A model generated the notes under the pieces. That model did not search any database. It worked only from the letters and a program-made list of their open reading frames with translations, and was not told the origin of the DNA. This document shows positions 8,396 through 17,240 of a stretch of 64,000 nt of DNA, piece after piece. The translations under genes were made by a program, and so were the position numbers. The stretch covers positions 1 through 64,000 of the forward strand of contig JBBDWL010000141.1 of NCBI GenBank assembly GCA_040902895.1, read 5' to 3'. Positions within the stretch are counted from its first letter, which is position 1; each line of letters starts with the position of its first letter. The DNA comes from JALYRV01 sp040902895. Lineage in GTDB: Bacteria; Acidobacteriota; Vicinamibacteria; Vicinamibacterales; SCN-69-37.

Positions 8396-9630
8396 GCGCC
8401 CCGCAAGCGGAACGGGGCGGAGCCCCGAGAAACTATGACGCCGATGTCGTAGTCGCGGGCGCAGGGCCCGCCGGGTCCGTCGCGGCGGCGTCGCTCGCGG
8501 CGCGCGGGTTGCGCGTCGTGTTGTGCGATCGCTACGCCTTCCCTCGGGACAAGACCTGCGGCGACGCGCTGATTGCCGACGCCCTGATGGTGCTCGAGCG
8601 GATCGGCCTCGCGGCGCGTGTCGCGGCGCGCGCCCAGACCTCCCGGGCGCTTGACATCATCTCACCGCGAGGTGGAACCGTATCCATCACCGGGCTCCTG
8701 CGTGTGCTGCCGCGGCGCGAGCTCGATCAGATGCTGCTCGAACATGCCCTGAACCAGGGAGCGGAGTTCCGACAGCTGACGGTCGAATCGCCGCTGATTG
8801 AAGACGGGCGCGTCGCAGGCGTCTCGGCGAAGGATCCGTCAGGCCGCGTGCATGCCTTGCGTGCGCCGCTCACGGTGCTCGCCACGGGCGCCGGCGGCGG
8901 CGTGTTGCGCGCGTTCGATCCGCAGGCGCGGAGCGAGGCTTCGGGCACGGCGTTGCGCGCGTACGCCCGCCCGAGCCCGGCCAAGGCCGGCGCCGCCGGC
9001 CCGGCCTGCGTCATTGCACTCGACCAGGCGCTGCGTCCTGGTTATGCGTGGGCGTTTCCAGCGCCTGGCGGGATGTTCAACGTCGGCGTCGGTCTCTTTC
9101 GCGGCAGCGGACTGCGCGCGGCCGGCGTGAATCTGCGCGCGAGTCTCGACGCCCTGCTCGCAGGCGAGGGCGCCATCGGCCGGCGCTTCGGCCCATTCAC
9201 CGGCGTCACGCCCATGGCCGGCGCACCGTTGCGTACCAGCCTGACCGGCACAGCGTCGCGGCAGCCTGGCCTCGCCATCGTCGGTGAGGCGGCAGGCACC
9301 ACCTACGCGGCCACCGGCGAGGGCATCGGCAAAGCCATGGAAAGCAGTCTGCTGCTCGATGAGCTCGCGGCTGCCACGGGTGGAGCCGACCTTCCGGCGC
9401 TGGGTCTCACCTACGGCGACGTGGTGCGCGCCCGCTTTCACCGGCGCTTTCACGCCTACGACGTCGCCGAGCGCTGGGTCTCGTTCCCGCCGTTCGTCGA
9501 CTATGTCGTCGCGCGGGCCGGCCAAAGTCCTTACATCAGGCATCGCCTCTCTGAATTCCTCTCGGAAACGGACTTGCCGACCAGAGTCTTCTCCGTGCGC
9601 GGCATCTGGCGGTTGATGACGGCGCGGTAA
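8392..9630 (+). CDS. Geranylgeranyl-reductase-family FAD-dependent oxidoreductase
   Basis: This 412-residue flavoprotein has the Rossmann FAD motif VVVAGAGPAGSVAAASLAARG, then CDRYAFPRDKTCGDAL, the family signature for isoprenoid reductases. The second FAD motif is GLAIVGEAAGTTYAATGEGIGKAMESS. Family members reduce prenyl double bonds of lipids, quinones or chlorophyll side chains; the substrate here is unknown. The ATG at 8392 overlaps the previous stop (ATGA). The first 14 residues include a GC-rich palindrome (CGGGGC-GGA-GCCCCG at 8413-8427), so the native start may have been altered by a small repeat, although no later start codon precedes the FAD motif. Confidence 0.85.
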   Translation: MSAPQAERGGAPRNYDADVVVAGAGPAGSVAAASLAARGLRVVLCDRYAFPRDKTCGDALIADALMVLERIGLAARVAARAQTSRALDIISPRGGTVSITGLLRVLPRRELDQMLLEHALNQGAEFRQLTVESPLIEDGRVAGVSAKDPSGRVHALRAPLTVLATGAGGGVLRAFDPQARSEASGTALRAYARPSPAKAGAAGPACVIALDQALRPGYAWAFPAPGGMFNVGVGLFRGSGLRAAGVNLRASLDALLAGEGAIGRRFGPFTGVTPMAGAPLRTSLTGTASRQPGLAIVGEAAGTTYAATGEGIGKAMESSLLLDELAAATGGADLPALGLTYGDVVRARFHRRFHAYDVAERWVSFPPFVDYVVARAGQSPYIRHRLSEFLSETDLPTRVFSVRGIWRLMTAR

Positions 9631-9651
9631 TGCCGCCAGAATGGTGATGCT

Positions 9652-11499
9652 ATGAAGACGATGATGCGCGCCGCGGTCGCGGCCATGCTGCTGCAACTCT
9701 GCGCAACCGCCGCGGCGGCGCAGACGCCGGTGATCTATCGGGTGTCGGTGCCCGAACCGCAGCACCACTGGCTGCAGGTCGAGACCACGTTTCCGGCGGG
9801 CGGCAGCGGGCCGCTCGTGATCAACATGAGCCGCTCGTCGCCGGGCCGCTACGCCGTGCATGAGTTCAGCAAAAACATCTTCGAGTTCACGGCATTCGAC
9901 GGCGCCGGACGCCGGATTCCTTTCGCGCGGCCGACCGTGAATCAGTGGCGCATCGCGCAGCACGACGGCACCGTCCGCATCGTCTACAAGATCTATGGCG
10001 ATCGCATTGACGGCACGTACCTCGGCGTCGATGCCACGCACGCCCACATGAACATGCCCGCGACGCTTGCGTGGGCGGAGGGGCTCGAGATGCGCCCCGT
10101 GCGCGTGACGTTCGTGCCGCCGCCGGGTCGCGCGTGGCGCATTGCGTCGCAGCTGTTCTCGACGTCCGATCCTCTGACGTTCACGGCGCCGAACCTGCAG
10201 TACCTGATGGACAGCCCGACCGAGTTCTCCGATCACCTGCTGAAGACCTTCACCGCCAGGGGGCCCGATGGGCGGGAAGAAACGATTCGCGCGGCGATTC
10301 ATCACGCGGGCACGGATGCGGACGTCGAGACGTACATGAGCGCTCTTCAGGGGATCGCACGCGTGCAGGCGATGATCTTCGGCGAGCTCCCGGACTTCGA
10401 GCCCGGACACTACACGTTCCTTGCCGACTATCTGCCATGGGCCAGCGGCGACGGCATGGAACACCGCAACAGCACCATCGTCAGCGGGCGATCCCTGACG
10501 CAGGGCATCGGGACCGCGTCGCACGAGTTCTTTCACGCCTGGAACGTCGAGCGGATTCGGCCGGACGATCTCGAGCCGTTCAACTTCGGTGACGCCAACG
10601 TTTCCGACTCGCTCTGGCTCGCCGAAGGCTTTACGCAGTACTACGGCCCCCTGACGCTTGCGAGGGCGGGACTTGCCGACTTCGCCCAGACCGCTGCAGG
10701 ATTCGGCCGCACGGCCGACGCCATCGTCAACGGCAGCGGCAGGAACGTGCGCTCGGCCGTCGAGATGAGCCAGCATGCGCCGTTCGTCGATGCCGCGCAG
10801 GCCATCGATCGAACCGACTTCGGCCGTTCGTTCATCTCGTACTACACCTACGGCGCCGGCATTGCGCTCGGCCTCGATCTCACGTTGCGCCAGCGAACCG
10901 GCAACAAGGTCACGCTGGACGACTATGTGCGCCGGTTGTGGACGAAGTACGGCAAGGTCAGAGGAAAGGCGCCGGGACTGGTCGCGCGGCCGTACTCCCT
11001 GGCCGATCTGCGCCTGACGCTCGGCGAGGTTGCTGATGACCAGGCGTTCGCCAACGACTTCTTCGCGCGGTACATCGAAGGCCGTGAGGCGATCGATTAC
11101 GGCAGCCTCATGGCACAGGCCGGACTCATGCTGCGGCCAGCGCGTGCAGGCGCTGGATGGGTCGGCGATTTCGGCACCGAAGCCGTGCCCGACGGCCTGC
11201 GCGTCACCACACTCGTGCCGTTCGCGACGCCGGCGTACGAGGCCGGCATCGATCAGGACGACCTGATTACCGCTGTGAACGGCCAGAAGCCGGCCGGTGC
11301 GCTCCAGCAGGTGGTGCGCGCGATGAAGCCCGGCGCGGTCGTCAAACTCACGGTGCGATCGCGCGATGGAAAAGAAAGCGTCCGCGACATCACCGTGAAG
11401 CCGGATCCTCACATCGAAATCGTACCGATCGAAGCCACGGGCGGCACGCCGACTGCCGCGCAGAAGGCATTTCGCGAATCCTGGCTCGGCGTGCGCTAA
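9652..11499 (+). CDS. Secreted M61-family metallopeptidase with PDZ domain
   Basis: The 615-residue protein has an N-terminal signal peptide (MKTMMRAAVAAMLLQLCATAAAAQ). An M61 N-terminal beta domain precedes the zinc site HEFFHAWN (His291, Glu292, His295), followed by the downstream LAEGFTQYYG Glu. The PDZ-like domain near the C-terminus includes TTLVPFATPAYEAGIDQDDLITAVNG. M61 glycyl aminopeptidases cleave N-terminal Gly/Ala in the periplasm or outside the cell. All expected catalytic residues are present. It stands 21 bp after the flavoprotein gene. Confidence 0.92.
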   Translation: MKTMMRAAVAAMLLQLCATAAAAQTPVIYRVSVPEPQHHWLQVETTFPAGGSGPLVINMSRSSPGRYAVHEFSKNIFEFTAFDGAGRRIPFARPTVNQWRIAQHDGTVRIVYKIYGDRIDGTYLGVDATHAHMNMPATLAWAEGLEMRPVRVTFVPPPGRAWRIASQLFSTSDPLTFTAPNLQYLMDSPTEFSDHLLKTFTARGPDGREETIRAAIHHAGTDADVETYMSALQGIARVQAMIFGELPDFEPGHYTFLADYLPWASGDGMEHRNSTIVSGRSLTQGIGTASHEFFHAWNVERIRPDDLEPFNFGDANVSDSLWLAEGFTQYYGPLTLARAGLADFAQTAAGFGRTADAIVNGSGRNVRSAVEMSQHAPFVDAAQAIDRTDFGRSFISYYTYGAGIALGLDLTLRQRTGNKVTLDDYVRRLWTKYGKVRGKAPGLVARPYSLADLRLTLGEVADDQAFANDFFARYIEGREAIDYGSLMAQAGLMLRPARAGAGWVGDFGTEAVPDGLRVTTLVPFATPAYEAGIDQDDLITAVNGQKPAGALQQVVRAMKPGAVVKLTVRSRDGKESVRDITVKPDPHIEIVPIEATGGTPTAAQKAFRESWLGVR

Positions 11500-11508
11500 G
11501 GGTCGTTG

Positions 11509-12136
11509 CTAGCACGCGACCGCCGTCGCGTCGAGCCGGCGCTCCGCAAGGGCCGCCAATCCTTCCAGGATCTCGCAGCGGCTGTGGGCTTCGTCGGCCT
11601 TGATGCTCAAAGCCTCGGCAGTCGCTCGCATCTGTTTTGCCAGGCCACGTTGTTCTCCATAGCCGTGGGGTTTATCCCGCCATGGATCTTCGCCGATCAG
11701 AAACTCGTCGAAATCCCGTGCATTCGTCATGGCGTCGGCTGCCGTCTTCTGCAGGGCGCTGACTCGCGCACGCTCCGATTGCAGGTCCGAGCGCATCACA
11801 TTCAAGACACTTCTCGCGAGCTGCTGATGTCCGGAGTGCGCGGCCAGCGCGATGCAATCGATGCCCCTTACGAGAAGTGAATCTTCGCGTGAGTCACCGC
11901 ACATGGCCAGCGCGCGCGTGAGCGACACATGCGCGTGTTGAAGCAGGCCGTTGACCGCCGCGCGCCAGCAAGACGTCGACGAGATCCTTGGAGACGGTGC
12001 CGATCAGAAGAGCGACCGCAGGTCCCGTGAGGGTCGCGGCGGCGACCGCACTGACGGCCGTCTTTATGGCTTCCGCCACCGCCTTGCTGGCTATTGTCGG
12101 GACAACGGCCCGGGCCTTCCGTGAGAACAACGGCAT
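11509..12136 (-). pseudogene. Uncharacterised protein gene interrupted by a one-base frameshift
   Basis: Two minus-strand reading frames join into one sensible protein if one base is removed near 11955-11963 (in the GC-rich run read as GCGCGCGGCGG). The N-terminal part starts MPLFSRKARAVVPTIASK (ATG at 12136) and runs through a hydrophobic stretch to DLVDVLLAR. The continuation AVNGLLQHAHVSLTRAL leads into the second frame, ending ERRLDATAVAC. The joined product would be about 209 residues, mostly helical, with no family I recognise. Either the gene is broken or the assembly has a single-base error. Confidence 0.55.
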
Positions 12137-12257
12137 GCAGGATCTTTCCGCCGCTGACGAACGAGGGCCGGCGGCGCCGAAATGTAGCACAACGGCCGCC
12201 GGGCTTGCGGCGAGTGACCGTCGCGCGTCTCACGCTTTCAATATACTCGTTCGCCAG

Positions 12258-13160
12258 ATGGATGCAGACGTCATCATCGTCGGCGCGGGTCCGGCCGGGC
12301 TCAGCGCGGCTCTCGTGCTCGCGCGCGCCTGCCGGCAGGTGCTCCTGTTCGATCATGGACATCCGCGCAACGCCGCGGCCACAGCCACTCACGGCTTTCT
12401 GACGCGCGATGGCGTTTCGCCGCACGATCTGCGGGCCATGGCGCGCGATGAGCTTGCGCGCTACGACAGCGTTCGCATCGTCGATCTCGAAGTCACCGAC
12501 GCGGACTGCGACGCGGGTGCGTTCCATGTGACGACGATCGACAATCAGCACTTCTCCGCAAAGAAGCTGCTGCTCGCCACCGGCGTCGTCGATCACCTTC
12601 CCGAAGTGCCAGGCCTCCGCGAGATGTACGGCACAACCGTGTTCCATTGCCCGTACTGCGACGGTTATGAGTTCCGGGGGAAGCGTCTCGCGGTCTACGG
12701 ATGCGATGAGCGCGGGTACGGTCTGGCGCTCGAGCTGCTCGGGTGGTCGAAGGATGTCGTGCTGGTCAGCGATGGCCCCTGCGGTCTCGACGCCAAGGAT
12801 CTCGCGCGGCTTGCGAGCCGACACATCAACGTGCGCGAAGAGAAAGTCACTCGGCTCGAGGGAAAGGAAGGACGCCTCGAGCGCATCTTCTTCGAAACCG
12901 GCGAGCCGCTGGAGCGTGACGCCGTGTTCTTCACGACCGGCCAGGCACAACGCTCGCCTCTCGCAGATATTCTCGGATGCCACTTCAACGACAAGGGCAC
13001 AGTGCGCACCGGAGCGTACGAGACGACGCATTTGAAAGGACTCTACGTCGCGGGTGACGCATCGCGTGCCGTGCAATGGATCGTCGTGGCTGCCGCCGAA
13101 GGCGCAGAGGCGGCGTATTCGATCAATCAGGATCTGATCAAGGAAGCTCTCACCTCATGA
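12258..13160 (+). CDS. Thioredoxin-reductase-like FAD oxidoreductase
   Basis: 300 residues. The FAD motif IIVGAGPAGLSAALVLARA lies at the N-terminus, the redox pair CPYC is at residues 131-134, and the closing FAD motif is GLYVAGDASRAVQWIVVAAAEGAEAA. The expected NADPH motif GxGxxA/G is degenerate (VYGCDERGYGLALEL), so it may use another electron donor, as do ferredoxin- or flavin-linked relatives. The start at 12258 puts the Rossmann strand 4 residues from the N-terminus, as usual. The stop overlaps the next ATG by 3 bases (ATGA). Confidence 0.85.
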   Translation: MDADVIIVGAGPAGLSAALVLARACRQVLLFDHGHPRNAAATATHGFLTRDGVSPHDLRAMARDELARYDSVRIVDLEVTDADCDAGAFHVTTIDNQHFSAKKLLLATGVVDHLPEVPGLREMYGTTVFHCPYCDGYEFRGKRLAVYGCDERGYGLALELLGWSKDVVLVSDGPCGLDAKDLARLASRHINVREEKVTRLEGKEGRLERIFFETGEPLERDAVFFTTGQAQRSPLADILGCHFNDKGTVRTGAYETTHLKGLYVAGDASRAVQWIVVAAAEGAEAAYSINQDLIKEALTS

Positions 13161-16100
13161 AGAAGATCTTCGCGCTGATGTGCGCGCTTGCCGCGCTCGC
13201 AATTTCGCCGTCTGCCCAGTCCGGCAAGCAGCCCGCGCCGAAAGACCCGTTTGCCGCGCTCAAGTACCGCCTCGTCGGACCGTACGCCGGCGGGCGCGTG
13301 TCGCGCGTGGCAGGCATCCCCGGCGATCCGTCGATCTACTACGCGGCCACGGCGAACGGCGGCGTCTGGCAATCGGTGAACGGCGGCATCACCTGGGCGC
13401 CGATCTTCGACAGTCAGCCGATCTCCTCGATCGGATCGATCGCCGTAGCGGCCAGCGATCCGAACGTGGTGTATGTCGGTTCGGGCGAAGCCAACATCCG
13501 CGGCAACGTCGCGGCAGGCAACGGCATCTATAAGTCCATCGACGCCGGCAAGACCTGGACGCACGTGTGGAAGCAGGAAGGTCAGATCGGCACGATGGCC
13601 GCGCATCCGAGGAATGCCGATATCGCCTTCGCCGCGGTGCTGGGCCATGCGTTCGGGCCGAACCCGGAGCGCGGCGTGTACCGCACCACCGATGGCGGCA
13701 AGACGTGGACGCAGGTGCTGAAGAAAAACGCCGACACCGGCGCGTCGGATGTTGCGCTCGATCCCTCGAACCCCAACATCGTCTTTGCCGGATTCTGGCA
13801 GGCGCGCCGCACGCCGTGGGACATGACCAGCGGCGGCCCGGGCAGCGGCCTCTATGTATCGCGTGACGGTGGTGACACCTGGAAGCAGCTCACTGGATCC
13901 GGCCTGCCTGAAGGCCCATGGGGCAAGGTGGGTGTTGCTGTTGCGCCATCGGACGGTAACCGCGTTTATGCGCTCATCGAGGCAGAGCAGGGCGGACTGT
14001 ATCGATCGGACGACGGCGGGTCGACCTGGACGCGCGCGAGCGGCCATCGCGCGCTGCGGCAGCGCGCCTGGTATTACACGACCATCACGGTGAATCCGCA
14101 GAACCCGAATGACGTGTGGTTCCCGCAGGTGCCGATGCTGCGGTCGATCGATGGTGGAAAGACAATTAAAGAGGTCGGCGGTTTTCACCACGGCGATCAT
14201 CACGACCTCTGGATCGATCCGCTGAATCCGAAGCGGATGATCAGCGGCAACGATGGCGGCGTCGACGTGTCGACCGATGGCGGCGCCACATGGTTCGCGC
14301 CAAAGCTGCCGATTTCGCAGTTCTACCACGTGTCGGTCGACAACCGCGTCCCGTTCCGCATCAGCGGCGCGATGCAGGATCTCGGCACCGCGCAGCTGCC
14401 CAGCAACAGCCTCGACACCGCCGGCATCACCGGCGCGCATTGGTACGACGTCGGCGGCGGCGAGGCCGGCCATGTCGTGTCGAAGCCCGACGATCCCGAC
14501 ATCGTCTATGCCGGCGAATACCTCGGCGTCATCACGCGCTACGACCACCGCACGAAGCAGGCGCGTCATGTCAGCGCATGGCCCGAGAATCCGTCGGGTC
14601 ATGGCGGCGAAGACATGCGGTATCGCTTTCAGTGGACCGCGCCGATTGCCAGCTCGCCCCACGATCCGAACGTGATCTATCACGCGGCGCAGGTGCTGTT
14701 CCGTTCGTCGGACGGCGGGCAGTCATGGTCCGTCATCAGTCCTGACCTGACGACGAATGACAGGGAGCGCCAGCGCTGGTCGGGCGGTCCCATCACTGGC
14801 GACAACACCGGCGTCGAGACGTGGACGACGATTTTCGCGGTCGCGGAATCGCCGCGCGCCAAGGGTCTCATCTGGGTGGGCAGTGACGATGGCCTGGTGC
14901 ATGTCACACGGGATGGCGGCGCGAACTGGACGAATCTCACGTCGAAGATCGCGGGGATGCCGAAAGACGGCACCGTGAGTCTCATCGAGCCGTCGCCGCA
15001 CGATGCCGGCACCGCGTATGTCGTGGTCGACGCGCATCGCCTCGACGACATGCGTCCCTATCTGTTCAAGACATCCGACTTCGGCCAGTCGTGGCGCCGG
15101 CTCGACGGCGAGCTCGCGAAAGACGTGTATCTGCACGCGGTGCGGGAAGATCCGAAGCGCCGCGGGATGCTCTATCTCGGCACCGAGCGCGGCGTGATGA
15201 TGTCGTTCGACGATGGGAAGACGTGGCGATCGCTGCGGCTGAACCTGCCGGCAGCCGTGCCTGTGCACGATCTCGTCGTCAAAGACGACAGCCTTGTGGT
15301 GGGCACGCATGGCCGATCGATCTGGGTGCTCGACGATTTGCAGCCGTTGCGTGAGTTGTCGACCGCGATTGAAGCGAAGCCGGCGCATCTGTTCGTGCCG
15401 GCCGTGGCCACGCGGTGGACCTATGAGTCGGGCAATCGCGAGCGGCCCGCCGGGCAGAATCCGCCGCGCGGCGCGATGATTCATTACTGGCTGAAGGACG
15501 AACTGAAGACTCCGCTCAGAATCGAGATTGTGGATGCAGGCGGCAAAGTCATCCGCACGCTCTCGAGCGAACCGAAACCGTGGAACGCTGTCGACGACTT
15601 CGAACCGGAGGAGAAGCCGGAAGGAGCGGTATCGAAGGGCGCGGGTGTGCGGCGCGCTGTGTGGGACCTGCATCACGAGGGCGCCGAGCCGATACATGGC
15701 GCGAAGATCGATTGGGGCAATCCGATGCGTGGTCCGGTCGCAGTACCGGGCGCATACACGGTGCGGCTTCGCGGCGAGGGGATCGATCTGTCGCAGCCGC
15801 TGGTGCTGAAGAACGATCCGCGATCGTCCGCGACACAGCCGGATCTCGACGCGCAGCTCGCCATGGCGCTGCAGGTGCGCGATGCCTTCTCGCGCCTCAC
15901 CAGCATCGTCAACAGGCTGCGCGATGTTCGGACGCAGCTCGAAGCGCGCGCGAAGGCGTCGCAGCCGTTGCCGAATACGGGCGAGCTGATCAAAGCCATC
16001 AACGGGGCCGTCGCGAAGATCAATGACCTGGAAGGCCGTATGCACAACCCGACGGCCGAAGTCAGCTACGACATCCTGGCCATGCGCGGCGGCTCGCGTC

Positions 16101-16300
16101 TGTATTCGCGACTCTCGCCGCTGATTGGATTTGCGATGTGGGGCGACGGCGCGCCTACGCAGGGCGTGCGGGAAGTGTTCGCCGGGCAACAGAAAGAGCT
16201 GGAGGGCTTCGAGGCAGAAGCAAAGACGATTCTCGAGAGAGACGTCGCGGCCATCAATGCTCTCGCGGCGACGCTGGGGTTGCCGTTCGTGATCCGGTAG
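13157..16300 (+). CDS. Large secreted BNR/sortilin-like beta-propeller protein
   Basis: This 1047-residue protein has a signal peptide (MKKIFALMCALAALAISPSAQ). Repeated Asp-box-type blades follow: NGGITWAPIF, DAGKTWTHVW, DGGKTWTQVL, DGGDTWKQL, DDGGSTWTRA, DGGATWFAP, DGGQSWSVIS, DGGANWTNL, DDGKTWRSL. This matches the WD40/YVTN/BNR-like (VPS10-related) glycosidase-fold proteins that are abundant in Acidobacteria. A FlgD-like Ig segment (residues about 790-880) and a helical C-terminal tail come after the propeller. Function is unknown; no catalytic Asp/Glu/Tyr sialidase set is evident to me. Confidence 0.85.
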   Translation: MKKIFALMCALAALAISPSAQSGKQPAPKDPFAALKYRLVGPYAGGRVSRVAGIPGDPSIYYAATANGGVWQSVNGGITWAPIFDSQPISSIGSIAVAASDPNVVYVGSGEANIRGNVAAGNGIYKSIDAGKTWTHVWKQEGQIGTMAAHPRNADIAFAAVLGHAFGPNPERGVYRTTDGGKTWTQVLKKNADTGASDVALDPSNPNIVFAGFWQARRTPWDMTSGGPGSGLYVSRDGGDTWKQLTGSGLPEGPWGKVGVAVAPSDGNRVYALIEAEQGGLYRSDDGGSTWTRASGHRALRQRAWYYTTITVNPQNPNDVWFPQVPMLRSIDGGKTIKEVGGFHHGDHHDLWIDPLNPKRMISGNDGGVDVSTDGGATWFAPKLPISQFYHVSVDNRVPFRISGAMQDLGTAQLPSNSLDTAGITGAHWYDVGGGEAGHVVSKPDDPDIVYAGEYLGVITRYDHRTKQARHVSAWPENPSGHGGEDMRYRFQWTAPIASSPHDPNVIYHAAQVLFRSSDGGQSWSVISPDLTTNDRERQRWSGGPITGDNTGVETWTTIFAVAESPRAKGLIWVGSDDGLVHVTRDGGANWTNLTSKIAGMPKDGTVSLIEPSPHDAGTAYVVVDAHRLDDMRPYLFKTSDFGQSWRRLDGELAKDVYLHAVREDPKRRGMLYLGTERGVMMSFDDGKTWRSLRLNLPAAVPVHDLVVKDDSLVVGTHGRSIWVLDDLQPLRELSTAIEAKPAHLFVPAVATRWTYESGNRERPAGQNPPRGAMIHYWLKDELKTPLRIEIVDAGGKVIRTLSSEPKPWNAVDDFEPEEKPEGAVSKGAGVRRAVWDLHHEGAEPIHGAKIDWGNPMRGPVAVPGAYTVRLRGEGIDLSQPLVLKNDPRSSATQPDLDAQLAMALQVRDAFSRLTSIVNRLRDVRTQLEARAKASQPLPNTGELIKAINGAVAKINDLEGRMHNPTAEVSYDILAMRGGSRLYSRLSPLIGFAMWGDGAPTQGVREVFAGQQKELEGFEAEAKTILERDVAAINALAATLGLPFVIR

Positions 16301-16303
16301 GGC

Positions 16304-16474
16304 CTACCGAAGGAAAGACAGTACCCACCCAAGGATGGTCGAGAGGGCCTCGCCGTCTTTCATACCCAGAAAGGCGACCGCTGCAATCGCAACCGTCAAG
16401 ATGTCCCGGTCGGCGGTGATGACCAGTGTTTCTGAAGCGCGCTTTCCCCGACAGCGATACTTGATTCGTATCAT
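16304..16474 (-). CDS. Small membrane protein of 56 residues
   Basis: The frame reads MIRIKYRCRGKRASETLVIT, then ADRDILTVAIAAVAFLG (hydrophobic) and ALSTILGWVLSFLR. A basic N-terminus with one or two short membrane segments is visible. It begins 9 bp after the stop of the winged-helix gene, so the two are likely co-transcribed. It resembles no family I know. Support is the clean frame, the spacing and the amphipathic/hydrophobic composition; it could still be chance. Confidence 0.45.
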   Translation of the reverse strand: MIRIKYRCRGKRASETLVITADRDILTVAIAAVAFLGMKDGEALSTILGWVLSFLR

Positions 16475-16483
16475 CACATCGAC

Positions 16484-16945
16484 CTAACTGAGTTCGATTG
16501 GCTGGTGCCCGATATCCTCCCGAAGCCCGTTCATTTCGCGGAGTTCTTCGAGACTCATGTCTCTTAGATGCATTAACCGTCGAACCGCTGCCGCAGGATC
16601 CTGAAGCAGGTAGTACGTGCGCCCGCTTTTCTTAGCACTCCTAATAAAACCCTTTCGTTCAAGCTCACGCAGCTGCGGCCGGATGTGTTTCGATGTCTTT
16701 ACGCCGATCTCGTCGGCAATTTCATCCACCGTCGGAAAGCAAATACCGTGTTTGCTGCTTCGAAGCTGCAAGTAAAGCCATACTCTTATTTGTGGCGGCG
16801 TCATATGCCGCAACAAGCGTCTGTAATCGATCGGCACGGGCACGAAGCCTTTTGTGCCGGTGTCGAAAATCTCAGCATCAGGAAATAGCTCGCCTCGAAT
16901 TCGTTCGTCACGGGAAGGTCGGGAACTGCTCGGTCTTTTAGCCAT
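16484..16945 (-). CDS. Winged-helix DNA-binding protein (phage/plasmid replication-protein-like N-domain)
   Basis: This 153-residue protein has a helix-turn-helix in the middle: TPPQIRVWLYLQLRSS, CFPTVDEIADEIGVKTSKHIRPQLRELERKGFI, then a beta wing (SAKKSGRTYYLL). It resembles winged-helix domains of phage and plasmid replication initiators and of accessory-island regulators. The basic Ser/Arg-rich N-terminus (AKRPSSSRPSRDERIR) may be disordered. The direct repeats upstream at 17014-17070 are natural candidates for its binding sites. Confidence 0.7.
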   Translation of the reverse strand: MAKRPSSSRPSRDERIRGELFPDAEIFDTGTKGFVPVPIDYRRLLRHMTPPQIRVWLYLQLRSSKHGICFPTVDEIADEIGVKTSKHIRPQLRELERKGFIRSAKKSGRTYYLLQDPAAAVRRLMHLRDMSLEELREMNGLREDIGHQPIELS

Positions 16946-17013
16946 AAAATGAGCCCCGCCAAATCATGCAGGCGTGACAGGGTACGAGTTCTCCCTCCCT
17001 AGCCCACCCTATT

Positions 17014-17070
17014 GTTCAAACCAGTCAATACAACCAAGCCAGTTCAAGCCAGTCAAGCCACGTCAATACA
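17014..17070. repeat. Iteron-like direct repeats upstream of the winged-helix gene
   Basis: GTTCAAACCAGTCAA (17014-17028) recurs as GTTCAAGCCAGTCAA (17042-17056), 14 of 15 identical, 28 bp apart. GTCAATACA occurs at 17024-17032 and again at 17062-17070. The unit CAAGCCAGT is also repeated between them. The stretch 16946-17240 holds no gene I can support and is AT-richer than its surroundings. Confidence 0.6.
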
Positions 17071-17240
17071 CCAATCTACTTCAAACTGTTGATTCCATTG
17101 AGCTTATGGTTCTGTCGTGGACACATTTGTCCGAGTGGTTGACGTCGCCGCGACTATGGTGCCCTAAGGTTCTCGCAGAAAGGCCATAAGATTCCTGAGT
17201 TTCCAACCCGTTCTCGCGACGGATTTCGTTGGCGGATTCT

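Noticed and set aside
8839..11412. Long minus-strand open frame of 857 codons
   Set aside because: Antisense to the flavoprotein and M61 peptidase genes, both of which have clear motifs.
17014..17070. CRISPR array
   Set aside because: The repeats are 9-15 bp, imperfect and few, with no regular spacers and no cas genes nearby.
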